From: Streptomyces vinaceus
Lineage (GTDB): Bacteria; Actinomycetota; Actinomycetes; Streptomycetales; Streptomycetaceae
Assembly: GCF_008704935.1 (NCBI RefSeq)
Contig: NZ_CP023692.1
Span: forward strand, 6,611,501-6,675,500
Reading direction: 5' to 3'
DNA: 64,000 bases
Shown here: in pieces, positions 17,043 through 24,859 of the stretch
Position numbering within the stretch: the first letter of the stretch is position 1
Layout of the letters: each line of letters starts with the position of its first letter
Translations under genes and position numbers: made by a program
Notes under the pieces: model-generated
Databases searched by the model: none
What the model was told of the DNA's origin: nothing
What the model saw: the letters and a program-made list of their open reading frames with translations, nothing else

Positions 17043-19898
17043 ATGACGGAACGCCCGATCCGTATACGGCGCAAAATGTTCGAACGTGAGGCCGAACTCG
17101 CCATCGTGGACGAGGCCCTGGACCAGCTCCACGGCGCCGCGCCCGGCGAAGGACCGGGCTCCGGCCGCCGCGCCGGCGGCACGCTGCTCGCCTTCTCCGG
17201 TCCCGCCGGCCTCGGCAAGACCACCCTCCTCACCGAAGTGCGCCGCCGCGCCCTCGCCCGCGACTGCACGCTGCTGGCCGCCCGCGGCGGCGAACAGGAG
17301 CAGAGCCAGCCCTTCCACGTCGCCCGCCAGCTCATCCAGCCCCACCTGGCGGGCCGCTCCGAGGAGGAACTGCGCGCCGCCCTCGGCAGCTGGTACGCCA
17401 TCGTCGGCCCCGCCCTCGGCCTGTGCGCCCCCGAACAGGGAGCCCCGCCCGACCCCCAGGGCCTGCGCGACGGCCTCGACTGGGTCCTCACCCACCTCGC
17501 GGTGCAGCGCGCGCCCGTCGCCCTCGTCCTCGACGACGCCCACTGGGCCGACCCCGAATCCCTCTCCTGGCTCGCCGCCTTCGCCCCGCGCGCCGAACAC
17601 CTCCCGCTGCTCCTCGTCGTCGCGTACCGCCCGGAGGAACTCCCCTCCCACGCCGAGGCCTTCCGTACGCTGCCCGGCCGCGCGGGACACCGCCCGCTGG
17701 CCCTCGCACCGCTCACCGAGGCCGCCGTGTCGGGCCTGGTCCGCGAGGCCGTCGGCGACCACGCCGACGACGCCTTCTGCCGGGAGGCCTGGGCCGTCAC
17801 CACCGGCAACCCCTTCGAGGCCGTCGAGCTCAGCGCCCGGGTCCGCGACAAGGGCCTCGACCCCACCTCGGCCAGTGCCCCGCTGCTGCGCGACCTCGCC
17901 GCCGCCCAGCGCGGCAGCGGCCTCGTCGCACGCTTCGAGCGGCTCGGCCCGTCCACCGTCCGCTTCGGCTGGGCCTGCGCCGTCCTCGGCACCGAGATCC
18001 CGCGGGAGCTGGCCGCCCGCGTCGCCGGGCTCGGCTCCGAGGAGGCCGCCGACGCCACCGCGCGGCTGCGGGAGGCCCGCATCCTGTCCGGAGCCGGCGA
18101 AGAGGACGACGCCGGGCTGGAGTTCGTCCACCCGCTCATCGCCACCGCCCTCTACCGGGCCATCCCCGACGCCCTGCGCGTCGCCCTCCACGGCCAGGCC
18201 GCCGTGGCCGTCGTCGACGCCGGACTCGGATCCTCCGCCGCCGCCCGCCACCTGCTGGAGACCCACCCCGAGAACGACCCCTGGGTGGTGCGGACCCTGC
18301 GGGAGGCCGCCGCCGAGAACCTGCGGGCCGGCGCCCCCGAGGCCGCCCGCCGCCAGCTCGCGCGCGCCCTGCGCGAACCCCCGGACTTCGGCGAGCGCGC
18401 CGCGGTGCTGTACGAGCTGGGCTGCGCCTCCCTCCTCACCGAGCCCGCCAACACCGTCAACCACCTGCGGGCCGCGCTCGCGGAACCCTTCGACGACCCC
18501 GCCCTGCGCCAGGGCATCGTCATCCGGCTCGCCCAGGTCCTCGCCCACAGCGACCGCCTCGCCGACGCCTCCGACGCCCTCGCGCGGGAGATCCCGTACA
18601 CCCGCGACGTCCGCGCCCGGCTGCGCCTGCAGTCCGAGCAGTTCATGTGGGACGCCTTCGACGCCTTCGAAGGCGACTCCCCGGCGCGCTCGCGCCGGCT
18701 GGCCCGGCTCGCCGACCGGCTCACCGGCCGCGACCTCACCGAGCGGTACGTCATCGGCCTGCGCGCCTGGGACGCCTGCCTGCGCGGGGAGCCGGTGGAC
18801 GTGGTCCTGCACCACGCGGTGCGGGCCCTGGGCACGGAGTTCAGCTGGGCGCACGAGGACCGGGGCTTCGAAGTGCCCGTGCTCGCCGCCATGGTCCACA
18901 TGTACGCGGACCGGCCCGGCCGGGCGGAGGAGCTGTTCGAGGCGGGCACCGCCGAGTTCGAGCGCCAGGGCTGGCGCGGGGCCCACCTGTCGTTCGCGTA
19001 CAGCCTGCGCGCGTACATCCGCTACCGGCGCGGGCGGCTCGCGGACGCCGAGGAACTGGCCCGGGCCGGGCTGCGGCTCGCCGAGCGGGTGGGGCGCGGC
19101 ACGCCCGTCCACTGGTACGCCATCGCGATCCTCGCCACGACGCTGCTCGCGCGGGGACGGGCGGACGAGGCGTGGGAGCTGGCGCGGGAGCACGCCTTCG
19201 GGGAGTCCTTCCCGGCGGCGGTGGTCTTCCCCGACGCGCAGACCGTGTACGCGGAACTGCTGCTGTCCCGCGGCCAGACGAAGGCGGCGGCGGCCGAACT
19301 GGAGGCCGTGGACCGCCGGCTGAGCCCGCGCGGGATCCGCAACCCGTCCTGGTGCCCCTGGCAGCTGCACCTGGCCCGGGCGGTGGCGGCGCAGGAGCCC
19401 GCGCGGGCCCGTGAACTGGCCGAGGACGCGGTCCGCCGGGCCCGCGCCTTCGGCGCCCCCTCGGGCATCGGCCAGGCGCTGCGGGTCGCCGCGCAGGTGG
19501 CACCCCCGGCAGAGCGTCCGGCGCTGCTGACCGAAGCGGTGTCCCTGCTGTCCGAGTCGCCCGCGGGGTACGAGCTCGCGCTCGCCCTCGCCGCACTGGG
19601 AACCGAGCTGCGCGACACGGCCCTGCTGACCCGGGCGGCGGTGACCGCCCGCGAGTGCGGCGCCGACGGCCTGGAGCGCGGCGCGGTGGACGCCGTGCTC
19701 GCGCTCGGCGGGACGCTGCCGTGCGCCGCGGCGCCCGAGCGCGCCCTCACGGAGGAGGAGGCCGCACTGGCGCGCCGGGCCGCCGAAGGTGACCCGGCGG
19801 TGCCCGGCCCGGTCCTGTCGGCGGTCTGCCGCAAACTCGGCACGGACCGCGCCGGTCTCCGCGAGGCGCTGGAGGTGTACGCCCGCAGCTCACGGTGA
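17043..19898 (+). CDS. Large ATP-binding (MalT/LuxR-like, LAL) regulator with degenerate C-terminal HTH
   Basis: 951 aa. P-loop GPAGLGKTT at residues 53-61 and Walker B LVLDDAHWAD at 161-170 define the AAA/STAND ATPase of large LuxR-type regulators. The middle and C-terminal parts (about 400-900) are alpha-helical TPR-like repeats for ligand or partner sensing. At the end, LTEEEAALARRAAEGDP starts like a LuxR HTH (usual LTxREREVxxLAAEG), but what follows lacks the recognisable recognition helix, and the protein stops in EVYARSSR. So it may bind DNA weakly, through partners, or not at all. A TACGCT -10-like box is at 17004-17009, and GGGGGG precedes the ATG. Cytoplasmic. Confidence 0.75.
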   Translation: MTERPIRIRRKMFEREAELAIVDEALDQLHGAAPGEGPGSGRRAGGTLLAFSGPAGLGKTTLLTEVRRRALARDCTLLAARGGEQEQSQPFHVARQLIQPHLAGRSEEELRAALGSWYAIVGPALGLCAPEQGAPPDPQGLRDGLDWVLTHLAVQRAPVALVLDDAHWADPESLSWLAAFAPRAEHLPLLLVVAYRPEELPSHAEAFRTLPGRAGHRPLALAPLTEAAVSGLVREAVGDHADDAFCREAWAVTTGNPFEAVELSARVRDKGLDPTSASAPLLRDLAAAQRGSGLVARFERLGPSTVRFGWACAVLGTEIPRELAARVAGLGSEEAADATARLREARILSGAGEEDDAGLEFVHPLIATALYRAIPDALRVALHGQAAVAVVDAGLGSSAAARHLLETHPENDPWVVRTLREAAAENLRAGAPEAARRQLARALREPPDFGERAAVLYELGCASLLTEPANTVNHLRAALAEPFDDPALRQGIVIRLAQVLAHSDRLADASDALAREIPYTRDVRARLRLQSEQFMWDAFDAFEGDSPARSRRLARLADRLTGRDLTERYVIGLRAWDACLRGEPVDVVLHHAVRALGTEFSWAHEDRGFEVPVLAAMVHMYADRPGRAEELFEAGTAEFERQGWRGAHLSFAYSLRAYIRYRRGRLADAEELARAGLRLAERVGRGTPVHWYAIAILATTLLARGRADEAWELAREHAFGESFPAAVVFPDAQTVYAELLLSRGQTKAAAAELEAVDRRLSPRGIRNPSWCPWQLHLARAVAAQEPARARELAEDAVRRARAFGAPSGIGQALRVAAQVAPPAERPALLTEAVSLLSESPAGYELALALAALGTELRDTALLTRAAVTARECGADGLERGAVDAVLALGGTLPCAAAPERALTEEEAALARRAAEGDPAVPGPVLSAVCRKLGTDRAGLREALEVYARSSR

Positions 19899-19932
19899 TA
19901 CGGCCGCTGCCGGTGGGGGCAGGGTCAAGGCC

Positions 19933-20766
19933 ATGGACCACTCGACGAGGCTCTCCCACTTCCGCAACGAGACGTCGGCCTTCGAGGAGGCCGTCCGGCG
20001 CGCGATCGACGCCGCCGGCGCCGCCCCGGTTCCGCTGGTGCCGTCCTGCCCCGGGTGGTCGGTCGCCGACCTGGTGGGGCACCTGGGCGCGGTGCACCGG
20101 TTCGTGGCCCGCATCCTGCGCGAGCGCCTCGCGCAGGCCCCCGACCACACCGATCCCACGATCTTCGAGCTTCCGCGGGACCCGGCGGTACGGGCGGCCT
20201 GGCCGAAGCCGGAGGGCGAACCGAACCGGGGGCCGGTGCCACCGGCGCTGACGCAGTGGTTCGCCCAGGGCGCGCGGCAGCTGGAAGCCCTCTTCGGGGA
20301 GCTCGGGCCGGACGTGCCGGTGTGGACGTGGTCGGCGGACTCCGGGGACCGCACGAGCGGTTTCTGGCTGCGCATGCAGACCATCGAGCTGGCCGTGCAC
20401 CGGTGGGACGCCCAGTCCGCGACCGGGGTGCCGGAGCCGGTCGACGCGGCGATCGCCGCGGACGCGGTCCCGCAGAGCTTCGAGACGATGGCCCCGTTCC
20501 GGCGGGCCGCCGCCGGGGCTCCGGCCGGGGCGGGCGAGCGGTACCGCTTCCGGCGTACGGACGGCCCCGGAGCCTGGAACGTGACCTTCTCCGGGGACCT
20601 GGTCCTGGTGGAGCACGGGCCCGGCGCCGCGGCGGACGTGGAGGCCGCGGGCACGGCGTCGGACCTGATGCTGTTCCTCTGGCGGAGGATCCCGGCTTCC
20701 GCGCTGCGGGTCACGGGCGACGCGCAGCTGCTGCCGCACTACTTCACCCTGGTCCCGCCGCTGTGA
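19933..20766 (+). CDS. Maleylpyruvate isomerase family mycothiol-dependent enzyme
   Basis: 277-aa member of the DinB-fold mycothiol-dependent family. N-terminal metal-binding region VPSCPGWSVADLVGHLGAVHRF at about 37-58, with conserved His residues; a second conserved His in ELAVHRWDAQ near 158; and a C-terminal domain (EARGTASDLMLFLWRR-like, here GTASDLMLFLWRRIP). Many such proteins use mycothiol as cofactor for isomerase or transferase reactions, but the specific substrate is unknown. The ATG at 19933 follows closely after the ATPase gene (34-bp gap), so they may be co-transcribed. A GC-rich hairpin region follows. Confidence 0.75.
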   Translation: MDHSTRLSHFRNETSAFEEAVRRAIDAAGAAPVPLVPSCPGWSVADLVGHLGAVHRFVARILRERLAQAPDHTDPTIFELPRDPAVRAAWPKPEGEPNRGPVPPALTQWFAQGARQLEALFGELGPDVPVWTWSADSGDRTSGFWLRMQTIELAVHRWDAQSATGVPEPVDAAIAADAVPQSFETMAPFRRAAAGAPAGAGERYRFRRTDGPGAWNVTFSGDLVLVEHGPGAAADVEAAGTASDLMLFLWRRIPASALRVTGDAQLLPHYFTLVPPL

Positions 20767-20789
20767 CCGCCGCCCGGCCCGGCGGTCCG

Positions 20790-20850
20790 CTCGGGCCCCG
20801 CCGCGGGAAGGGCCCCGCCGCGGGAAGGGCCCGGCGGCGGGGGGCCCGAG
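20790..20850. repeat. 17-bp tandem repeat inside a large GC hairpin, probable terminator
   Basis: GGGCCCCGCCGCGGGAA occurs twice head to tail (20793-20809 and 20810-20826). The flanks CTCGGGCCCC (20790-20799) and GGGGCCCGAG (20841-20850) are perfect inverse complements. It follows the mycothiol enzyme gene and could end its transcript. Confidence 0.55.
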
Positions 20851-20912
20851 GGGGCGGGCGGCGCCCCGGGGCCGTGGGCCGGGGGCGGGCCCGGAAACGC
20901 GGGGCGGGCACG

Positions 20913-20918
20913 TACCAT
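20913..20918 (+). promoter_or_regulatory. -10 box TACCAT of a leaderless promoter
   Basis: TACCAT is followed by GGCGGC and then the ATG at 20925. The 6-nt spacing and the absence of a Shine-Dalgarno fit a leaderless message. Confidence 0.5.
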
Positions 20919-20924
20919 GGCGGC

Positions 20925-21425
20925 ATGTCCTTCCTCCGCCGCAACCGCGCCGCCACACCCGCCGGCCCGGACTTCGACGTCCTGGCCATGGACCCGGGGG
21001 ACTGGCCGGGCAATCTCGGGGCCGGGCTGCTGCCCGCGCCCGACGGCAGCTGCCAGGGCGTCTTTCTCCGCTACGACCTGTTCGGCGGACGCGGCCCCGC
21101 AATGATCATCGGAAACCTCCCCGAGGGCTCCCCGGCCCGGGACCTCACCGACGGCCAGGTCCCCTTCGAGGTCGCCCAGCTCCTCGACGCCCTTGAGAAC
21201 GACGAGGACGTCGAGGTCACCGGCGTCGAGGACTGCCCCGTCATGCAGGGCGACAACCTCCTCATCGTCCGGAAGGTCAAGCTCTCCGAGGGCCGGATCA
21301 GCTGCGTCCAGTTCGATCGCAGCGACAACGTGCTGGTCACCATCGCCAGCTGGGACCGGCCCATCACCGACGACCTCTACGCGCTGCTGAAGCCGCTCCC
21401 CGCCGAGCTCTTCCAGCAGGGCTAG
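20925..21425 (+). CDS. Conserved Streptomyces hypothetical protein
   Basis: 166-aa soluble acidic protein without signal peptide or membrane span. Starts MSFLRRNRAATPAGPDFDVLAMDPGDWPG. I recognise it only as a conserved Streptomyces protein of unknown function. It has a mixed alpha/beta look with strands such as AMIIGNL, DNLLIVRKVKL and NVLVTIASW and an acidic central stretch (LLDALENDEDVEVTG). The start is fixed by the leaderless -10 box and by the frame. An ATG 8 nt earlier is out of frame. A long bidirectional hairpin separates it from the convergent KstD-like gene. Confidence 0.7.
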   Translation: MSFLRRNRAATPAGPDFDVLAMDPGDWPGNLGAGLLPAPDGSCQGVFLRYDLFGGRGPAMIIGNLPEGSPARDLTDGQVPFEVAQLLDALENDEDVEVTGVEDCPVMQGDNLLIVRKVKLSEGRISCVQFDRSDNVLVTIASWDRPITDDLYALLKPLPAELFQQG

Positions 21426-21473
21426 GTCGTGTCTTTCGGATCAGGGCCCGCCGTGATCCGAAAGACACCCTAG
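21422..21473. terminator. Strong bidirectional terminator
   Basis: Perfect 15-bp arms (GTGTCTTTCGGATCA at 21429-21443 and its complement at 21454-21468) with a 10-nt loop. Outer arms CTAGG/CCTAG extend the stem across a 2-nt bulge. It lies exactly between two convergent genes and overlaps both stop codons. Confidence 0.9.
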
Positions 21474-23299
21474 GCCGTGGTCCCGTCCGCGATGTCGTTC
21501 GCGGCCACGTAGCCGAACGTCATCGCGGGGCCGATCGTCGACCCCGCACCCGCGTAGCTGTGGCCCATCACGGCCGCACTCGCGTTGCCCGCCGCCCACA
21601 GGCCGCGGATCACCGAACCGTCGGGCCGCAGCGCGCGGGCCCGGGCGTCCGTGACGATGCCGCCCTTCGTGCCCAGATCGCCCGGCACGATCTTGAAGGC
21701 GTAGAACGGCGGCGCCCAGATCGGGGCGAGGCAGGAGTTCGGCTGCACCCCCGGGTCCGTGTAGTAGTGGTCGTACGCCGTGTCCCCCCGGTGGAAATCG
21801 GGGTCGGCGCCGTTCCAGGCCTGGGCGTTGAACCGGTTGAGGGTGGCGCGCAGCGCCCCCGCCGGGACTCCGATCTGGCCCGCCAGCGCGTCCCAGGTCC
21901 ACGCCTTCTTCGCGGCGCCCGCCTCGTACCAGGCCTCCGGGAAGACGATCGTCGGCAGGATGTCCTTGAACAGGTACTTGTTGCGGTAGTTCTGATCGAC
22001 GATCAGCCAGGCCGGGATGTGCGAGCCCGTCGCCCCCCGGTCCTTCTCGTACATCACGTGCACCACGTCGCTGTACGGTGCCGCCTCGTTGACGAACCGC
22101 GCGCCCGCCCGGTTCACGATCAGGCCGCCGGGCAGGGTGCGCTCCGCCAGGCAGAAGTACGGCTCCCCGGGCAGCGGGATCGACGGCCCCCACCAGGCGT
22201 CCTCCATCAGCGCCAGCGCCGCCCCGGCCCGCTGTCCCGCCCGGATCCCGTCGCCCGTGTTCTCCTTGGCGCCGACCGACCACTGGGTGCCGATCGGCTG
22301 CTGCTGGTACTGCGCCCGCATCTCCGCGTTGTGCTCGAAGCCGCCCGAACCGACGATCACGCCCCTGCGGGCCCGTACGACACCCCGTACGCCCTCCTTC
22401 TCCACCACCACGCCGGTGACGGCGCCGCCCTCCTGCACCAGGTCGACCAGCGGGCTGTTCAGCCACACCGGCACGCCCGCCCGCATCAGCCCGGCCCGCA
22501 GACCGGCCGCCAGCGCCTGCCCCATCGTCAGCGGCTTCTGCCCGCACAGCGCGGCCTTGGTGCCGCGCGCCAGGCACTCCGTGGAGACCGCGAGGCCCTT
22601 GGCGTTCACGGCCGCCAGGTTCAGCCACTTGTAGTCCTGGCTGAACACCACCATCCCGGCCGGCACCGGCATGTACGCCGGGTTCAGCCGGGCCAGTTCG
22701 GCGCCCAGGAGGTTGCCGTCGATCTGGTCGGGCTCGATGGACCGGCCGTTCGCCAGCCCTCCCGGCAGGTCCGGGTAGTAGTCGCTGTACCCGTCCATGT
22801 ACCGGAAGCGCAGGGGGCTGTTGGCCATCACGAAGTCCAGCATCCGGGGGCCGTTGGCGAGGAAGGCCGCCTGCCGGTCCGCCGGTGAGCCGTCGCCGAC
22901 GACCGCCGCCAGGTACGCCGCCGCCTTCTGCGGGGTGTCCGGGACTCCCGCCGCCAGGATCACCGAGTTGTTCGGCAGCCAGATCCCGGCCCCGGAGCGC
23001 GCCGCCGAACCACCGAACGTGGGCGCCTTCTCGACCACCAGGACGCTCAGCCCCCGTACGGCGGCGGTGAGCGCGGCGGTCATCCCGGAGGCCCCGGACC
23101 CGACCACGACGACGTCGTACTCGCCGAGCGGAACCCCCGCGCCGGACCCGTCGGCCCGCGCGGCCGCCGACGGCAGCACGGTCGCGGCGAGCATCCCCGC
23201 CCCGGCCCCGGCGAGGACCGCGCGGCGGGAAGGCGGGGAGGAGGCGGGCGCGGGAGCGGGGGCAGGGGCGGGACAGGCGGACTCGGCGCTTTCGGACAT
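21470..23299 (-). CDS. FAD-dependent 3-ketosteroid delta1-dehydrogenase-like oxidoreductase with Tat signal
   Basis: 609-aa flavoprotein of the KstD/fumarate-reductase family. N-terminal Tat-like signal (PPSRRAVLAGAGAGMLAAT, residues 22-40), FAD dinucleotide fold VVGSGASG (65-72) and EKAPTFGG, and the C-terminal SYAGAGSTIGPAMTFGY with Tyr582 and Gly586 at the positions of the catalytic Tyr487/Gly491 pair of rhodococcal KstD1. KstD introduces a double bond in ring A of 3-ketosteroids. The Tat signal is unusual, as KstD is normally cytoplasmic, so an exported relative with a different substrate is possible. I chose ATG 23299 rather than 23398 because it gives the signal sequence and GGAG is upstream. 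The palindrome at 23353-23367 matches the one at the acyl-CoA locus. Confidence 0.8.
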   Translation of the reverse strand: MSESAESACPAPAPAPAPASSPPSRRAVLAGAGAGMLAATVLPSAAARADGSGAGVPLGEYDVVVVGSGASGMTAALTAAVRGLSVLVVEKAPTFGGSAARSGAGIWLPNNSVILAAGVPDTPQKAAAYLAAVVGDGSPADRQAAFLANGPRMLDFVMANSPLRFRYMDGYSDYYPDLPGGLANGRSIEPDQIDGNLLGAELARLNPAYMPVPAGMVVFSQDYKWLNLAAVNAKGLAVSTECLARGTKAALCGQKPLTMGQALAAGLRAGLMRAGVPVWLNSPLVDLVQEGGAVTGVVVEKEGVRGVVRARRGVIVGSGGFEHNAEMRAQYQQQPIGTQWSVGAKENTGDGIRAGQRAGAALALMEDAWWGPSIPLPGEPYFCLAERTLPGGLIVNRAGARFVNEAAPYSDVVHVMYEKDRGATGSHIPAWLIVDQNYRNKYLFKDILPTIVFPEAWYEAGAAKKAWTWDALAGQIGVPAGALRATLNRFNAQAWNGADPDFHRGDTAYDHYYTDPGVQPNSCLAPIWAPPFYAFKIVPGDLGTKGGIVTDARARALRPDGSVIRGLWAAGNASAAVMGHSYAGAGSTIGPAMTFGYVAANDIADGTTA

Positions 23300-23352
23300 G
23301 GGCGGGCTCCAGCGGAGTGGGGAGGCGGGGAACGTCGGCGGCTCCAGCATTT

Positions 23353-23367
23353 CTGATGCTAAGTCAG
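23353..23367. promoter_or_regulatory. Palindromic operator upstream of the KstD-like gene
   Basis: Read on the minus strand it is CTGACTTAGCATCAG, sharing CTGACT, a central G and TCAG with the element at 10565-10579. On the plus strand the arms extend to TTTCTGA (23350-23356) and TCAGAAA (23364-23370). It lies 54-68 bp upstream of the start codon. Confidence 0.6.
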
Positions 23368-23436
23368 AAAAGGTGTTCGGGGGATCATGTGATGTCAAGA
23401 CATGCGCAGGGGTGGCGAGATGCCACGGAACGCACG

Positions 23437-23479
23437 AAATCCCGTGGTACGCACACCGGGTGCGTACGGCACGGGATTT
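23437..23479. terminator. Terminator hairpin after the phosphotransferase gene
   Basis: 18 paired bases (AAATCCCGTG then GTACGCAC at 23437-23454, complement at 23460-23479 with a GG bulge) around the loop ACCGG. AT-rich ends flank it on both sides, so it can act in either direction. Confidence 0.75.
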
Positions 23480-23503
23480 TCGTACGGGGTGGGGCCGCCG
23501 GGG

Positions 23504-24628
23504 TCAGCGGGTCCCTACCGCCGCGCGTACCGCCCTGCGGGCCATGCCGCAGTCGTCGTGCAGGCGGCGCAGCAGCAGCCGCTGCTCCTCGCCGGAGGAC
23601 AGCGAGCCCGCCGGGAGGGGGTGGCTCGGGGCGGTCGCCAGCATGGAGCGCTGGACCGCCGTCTCACACATCCGGATCTCCCGCGTCAGCACCAGCATCA
23701 GGTTGACCAGGAACGCGTCCCGCGAGGCCGGACCGGCCGACTGCGCGAGCCGGCTGATCTGGCTGCGGGCGGCCGGGGCGTCGCCCAGCACGGTCCACAG
23801 CGTGGCCAGGTCGTAGCCGGGCAGGTACCAGCCCGCGTGCTCCCAGTCGAGCAGCACAGGGCCCGCCGGGGACAGCAGCAGGTTCGACAGCAGCGCGTCA
23901 CCGTGGTTGAACTGCCGCTGGACGCCGGACAGTTTCAGCCCGCACAGCAGCTTCTGGAGGTCACCCAGGTCCCGGTCGGTCAGCAGTCCCAGCTCGTGGT
24001 ACCGCGCCACGCGCTGCCCGTAGTTCAGCGGGTCCCCGAAGAGATCGGTCGCAGGACGCCACTGGTTCACCCGGCACACCGCGCCCAGCGCGGCCCGTAC
24101 GTCGGCCCGCGGCGGGGCCTCGACGGGGTGCCTCTGCAAAGCCGCGACCCGGCCCGCCATCCGTTCGACCACCAGCGTGCAGTTCTCGGGGTCCGCGGCG
24201 ATGAGCCGCGGCACCCGGACCGGCGGGCGGTGCCGGACGAACGCCCGGTACGTCGCTATTTCGTGCCGGTACCGCTCGCGCCATTCCGGCGAGTGGTCCA
24301 GTAAAACCTTGGCGACCGCGGTCATCCGGCCTGTCGTCCCGACCAGGAGGACCGACCGGCCGCTGCGCCGCAGCACCTGGACCGGCGCGAACTCCGGACA
24401 GATCCGCTGCACCGAGGCCAGTGCGGTGCGCAGCTGCGCGCCCTGGGGTCCCGACAGGTCGATTCTTCCGCTGAGCGGCTGCGATCCGGCACCCGGCATC
24501 CGCCGTGCCCGTACGGCGCCCTGCGCCGGTGCCGCCTGGCGGCCGGGATCGAGGTAGGGGCCGCCGCCCGCCTGGAGCGTGCGGTGCGGCCGGACCGGGG
24601 CGGACACGGAGGACGTTGCTGCGTACAT
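23504..24628 (-). CDS. Aminoglycoside phosphotransferase (APH) family kinase-like protein
   Basis: 374-aa protein kinase-fold phosphotransferase. Brenner motif FNHGDALLSNLLL supplies the catalytic Asp and metal-binding Asn, and VLLDWEHAGWYLPGYDLA supplies the DxD-like metal site. The N-lobe has VLLVGTTGRMTAVAKVLL with the ATP-binding Lys. Members phosphorylate aminoglycosides, sugars, choline or proteins; nothing here picks one. I chose ATG 24628 (GAAGGGATCC upstream); starting at 24805 would prepend low-complexity residues. The first 60 residues are poorly structured. Divergent from nsdB across 231 bp, a pairing that may reflect developmental control. Confidence 0.75.
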   Translation of the reverse strand: MYAATSSVSAPVRPHRTLQAGGGPYLDPGRQAAPAQGAVRARRMPGAGSQPLSGRIDLSGPQGAQLRTALASVQRICPEFAPVQVLRRSGRSVLLVGTTGRMTAVAKVLLDHSPEWRERYRHEIATYRAFVRHRPPVRVPRLIAADPENCTLVVERMAGRVAALQRHPVEAPPRADVRAALGAVCRVNQWRPATDLFGDPLNYGQRVARYHELGLLTDRDLGDLQKLLCGLKLSGVQRQFNHGDALLSNLLLSPAGPVLLDWEHAGWYLPGYDLATLWTVLGDAPAARSQISRLAQSAGPASRDAFLVNLMLVLTREIRMCETAVQRSMLATAPSHPLPAGSLSSGEEQRLLLRRLHDDCGMARRAVRAAVGTR

Positions 24629-24859
24629 GGCGTTTACGGATCCCTTCGTGCGCCGACGAGTTGCGTACGCCACCCCGCCGGTCCCGTACTTCACCCTGGG
24701 GAGTTCCGCCCGGAGACCGGGTCGGGGAGGCGCATTCCTACCTGACACCCAGCCGTGGGTGGCGGACCACGAAGCGTGCCCTGGCGAAGCCTGGCGAATA
24801 TGCACGGGGCCTCTGACGGCGGGCTACTGTCAAATCAGCCGAGAACCTGGGGGCTTGAC

